From: a bacterium
GTDB taxonomy: Bacteria > SZUA-79 > Acidulodesulfobacterales > Acidulodesulfobacteraceae
Length of the DNA: 5,610 bases
Reading direction: 5' to 3'
Assembly (NCBI GenBank): GCA_021784835.1
Contig: JAJYHI010000044.1
Coordinates: 1 to 5,610 of the forward strand
The notes beneath the pieces are model-generated. The model saw nothing but the letters and a program-made list of their open reading frames with translations. It was not told the DNA's origin and ran no database searches. This document shows, in pieces, positions 5,094 to 5,610 of the stretch (position 1 is its first letter; each line of letters opens with the position of its first letter). Both the position numbers and the translations under genes were made by a program.

Positions 5094-5117
5094 GTCCCCT
5101 TTTTGGTCCCCTTTTTG
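5094..5117. repeat. Perfect tandem 12-mer GTCCCCTTTTTG x2
   Basis: GTCCCCTTTTTG occurs twice without gap (5094-5105 and 5106-5117), preceded by AATAAGTCT. The duplicated antitoxin segment begins 2 bases later, at 5120, so the tandem marks a recombination breakpoint. TCTGTCCCC-type sequence is familiar to me from ends of small mobile or repeat elements, but no transposase or paired end is visible here. Confidence 0.75.
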
Positions 5118-5119
5118 CA

Positions 5120-5220
5120 ATTTTTTGTATCACATATAAATTATACTGTATATCTTCTAAAGTGCAATTATCAGGCAAGCGTTTGAGAAGGTCGGCAACC
5201 TCATTTTTGACCGTCTGTAT
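5120..5220 (-). pseudogene. Truncated, start-less second copy of the antitoxin gene
   Basis: Read from 5220 on the minus strand, the frame gives IQTVKNEVADLLKRLP, then DNCTLEDIQYNLYVIQKI, which equals residues 1-34 of the intact antitoxin with two changes (K7E, H27N) apart from the start. The start codon is ATA instead of ATG, and no good alternative start is in frame. After residue 34 the frame runs into foreign sequence (AKRGPKRG and so on) and stops at 5059-5061. No toxin gene follows. Most base differences from copy 1 are silent, so the two copies diverged under protein selection before this one was broken. It probably came from a paralogous module rather than from local copying and decay. 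Confidence 0.8.
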
Positions 5221-5322
5221 TTTTACTCCATTAAATATTTACTCAAATTATTTTTAAACTGCATTTATTATATCATTAATAAAATTGTACAGATAGATTT
5301 CTTTGTTTTTTTATACCTTACT
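5120..5322. repeat. Direct repeat copy 2 of the antitoxin promoter segment
   Basis: This is the diverged second copy of 4361-4564 in the same orientation. It keeps the Shine-Dalgarno (GGAGT, 5229-5225) and a TGA-TATAAT box (5275 down to 5267). Similarity stops abruptly on the left at the GTCCCC tandem and fades on the right near 5322. Confidence 0.88.
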
Positions 5323-5348
5323 AAAAAAACCAAGATTTTTATAAATAA

Positions 5349-5362
5349 TCTGCAAATGCAGA
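5349..5362 (-). terminator. Short palindromic hairpin downstream of the MFS gene
   Basis: TCTGCA/TGCAGA is a perfect inverted repeat around two central bases, and reads the same on both strands apart from the loop. On the minus strand it is followed by TTATTTATAAAAA, which is AT-rich but not a true T run. It could be a weak terminator for the transporter gene, whose stop is 37 bases upstream. Confidence 0.3.
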
Positions 5363-5398
5363 CAGGGGTATAAGAATAAATAAATCTTATCCGCTTTT

Positions 5399-5610
5399 TT
5401 AATAACCCTTTGGAAGTTTTAGAACATTATACGAAAATATAAAAGCAAGAAAAAAACAGACCGCCGTTACGCCAAAAGCAAAAGAGAAATTACCCGTATA
5501 GCCGATAATGGCCCCTAAAACCACGGGTATCGATAAGGCTCCGATAAAACTGAAAGTATTCATAATACCGTTGGCGGTACCTGCCAACTCTAACGGAAAT
5601 AATTGCAAAA
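5399..5610 (-). CDS. Major facilitator superfamily transporter, C-terminal end (5' part outside window)
   Basis: The frame is open to the right edge and ends at the TAA at 5399-5401. The visible 69 residues hold the last two membrane helices. The first part has the LFPLELAGTANGIMNTFSF stretch, matching the MFS helix-11 region pattern P.e..GtanGi.n......G, then PVVLGAIIGYTGNFSFAFGV and a final hydrophobic helix ending SYNVLKLPKGY. This fits an MFS carrier of the organic-anion or sugar-phosphate type (FPLELAGTANG is common there), but the substrate cannot be told from the C-terminus. The first codon in view is a TTG, most likely an internal leucine rather than a start. The gene lies beyond the toxin-antitoxin remnants, so it may be part of the putative island or its cargo. 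Confidence 0.82.
   Translation of the reverse strand, partial: LQLFPLELAGTANGIMNTFSFIGALSIPVVLGAIIGYTGNFSFAFGVTAVCFFLAFIFSYNVLKLPKGY

Noticed and set aside
5059..5220. The second antitoxin copy as a working gene with a 53-codon frame
   Set aside because: The start codon is ATA, the conserved C-terminal half is missing, and the frame ends in sequence antisense to the other antitoxin remnant.
4361..5322. CRISPR array or tandem repeat cluster
   Set aside because: There are only two long copies with unrelated sequence between them, and no short regularly spaced repeats.

Overview
The window is AT-rich bacterial DNA with two parts. The left two thirds is a core-genome block of well-conserved genes. 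The right third is an accessory region full of gene remnants, beginning at a truncated tRNA-Leu. The block carD - PIN/TRAM membrane protein - ispD/ispF is common in Gram-positive bacteria and in deltaproteobacterial (Desulfobacterota-like) genomes. The sequence alone does not fix the lineage. The organism makes isoprenoids by the non-mevalonate (MEP) pathway.

Core block, 1-3777. The window opens in the last 63 codons of a CarD-type RNA polymerase-binding regulator. A weak terminator-like hairpin overlaps its stop codon, and a YacL-family gene (four membrane segments, PIN nuclease domain, TRAM RNA-binding domain) follows. Converging on these from the other strand is a two-gene MEP unit, ispF then ispD, 20 bases apart. 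It is reversed in both orientation and gene order compared with the usual carD-yacL-ispD-ispF layout. A 100-base divergent region separates ispF from an old yellow enzyme (YqjM/XenA class). It holds two back-to-back extended -10 promoters, and the one for ispF would give an essentially leaderless mRNA.

Accessory block, about 3828 to the right edge. Fifty bases after the old yellow enzyme gene lies the 3' half of a tRNA-Leu(CAA) on the minus strand: anticodon arm, variable arm, T arm and CCA, with no 5' half. This is what an integrative element leaves at its far end after inserting into a tRNA gene, so I read it as an island boundary, with the element to the right. Next come an intact type II toxin-antitoxin pair of ParE type, a 50-residue ORF resembling a Fis-type helix-turn-helix, and a broken second toxin-antitoxin module on the plus strand (BrnT-like start plus frameshifted CopG-like antitoxin). 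A diverged, truncated second copy of the first antitoxin's promoter and 5' coding region follows. That copy breaks off at a perfect 12-base tandem repeat (GTCCCCTTTTTG twice). The window ends in the C-terminus of a major facilitator transporter on the minus strand.

The left genes serve housekeeping roles: transcription control, RNA metabolism and isoprenoid precursors. The right part looks like a toxin-antitoxin graveyard with one module still apparently intact. I see no clearly new multi-gene system. The most interesting signals are the tRNA scar, the layered toxin-antitoxin remnants with their 204-base duplication, and the leaderless ispF promoter.
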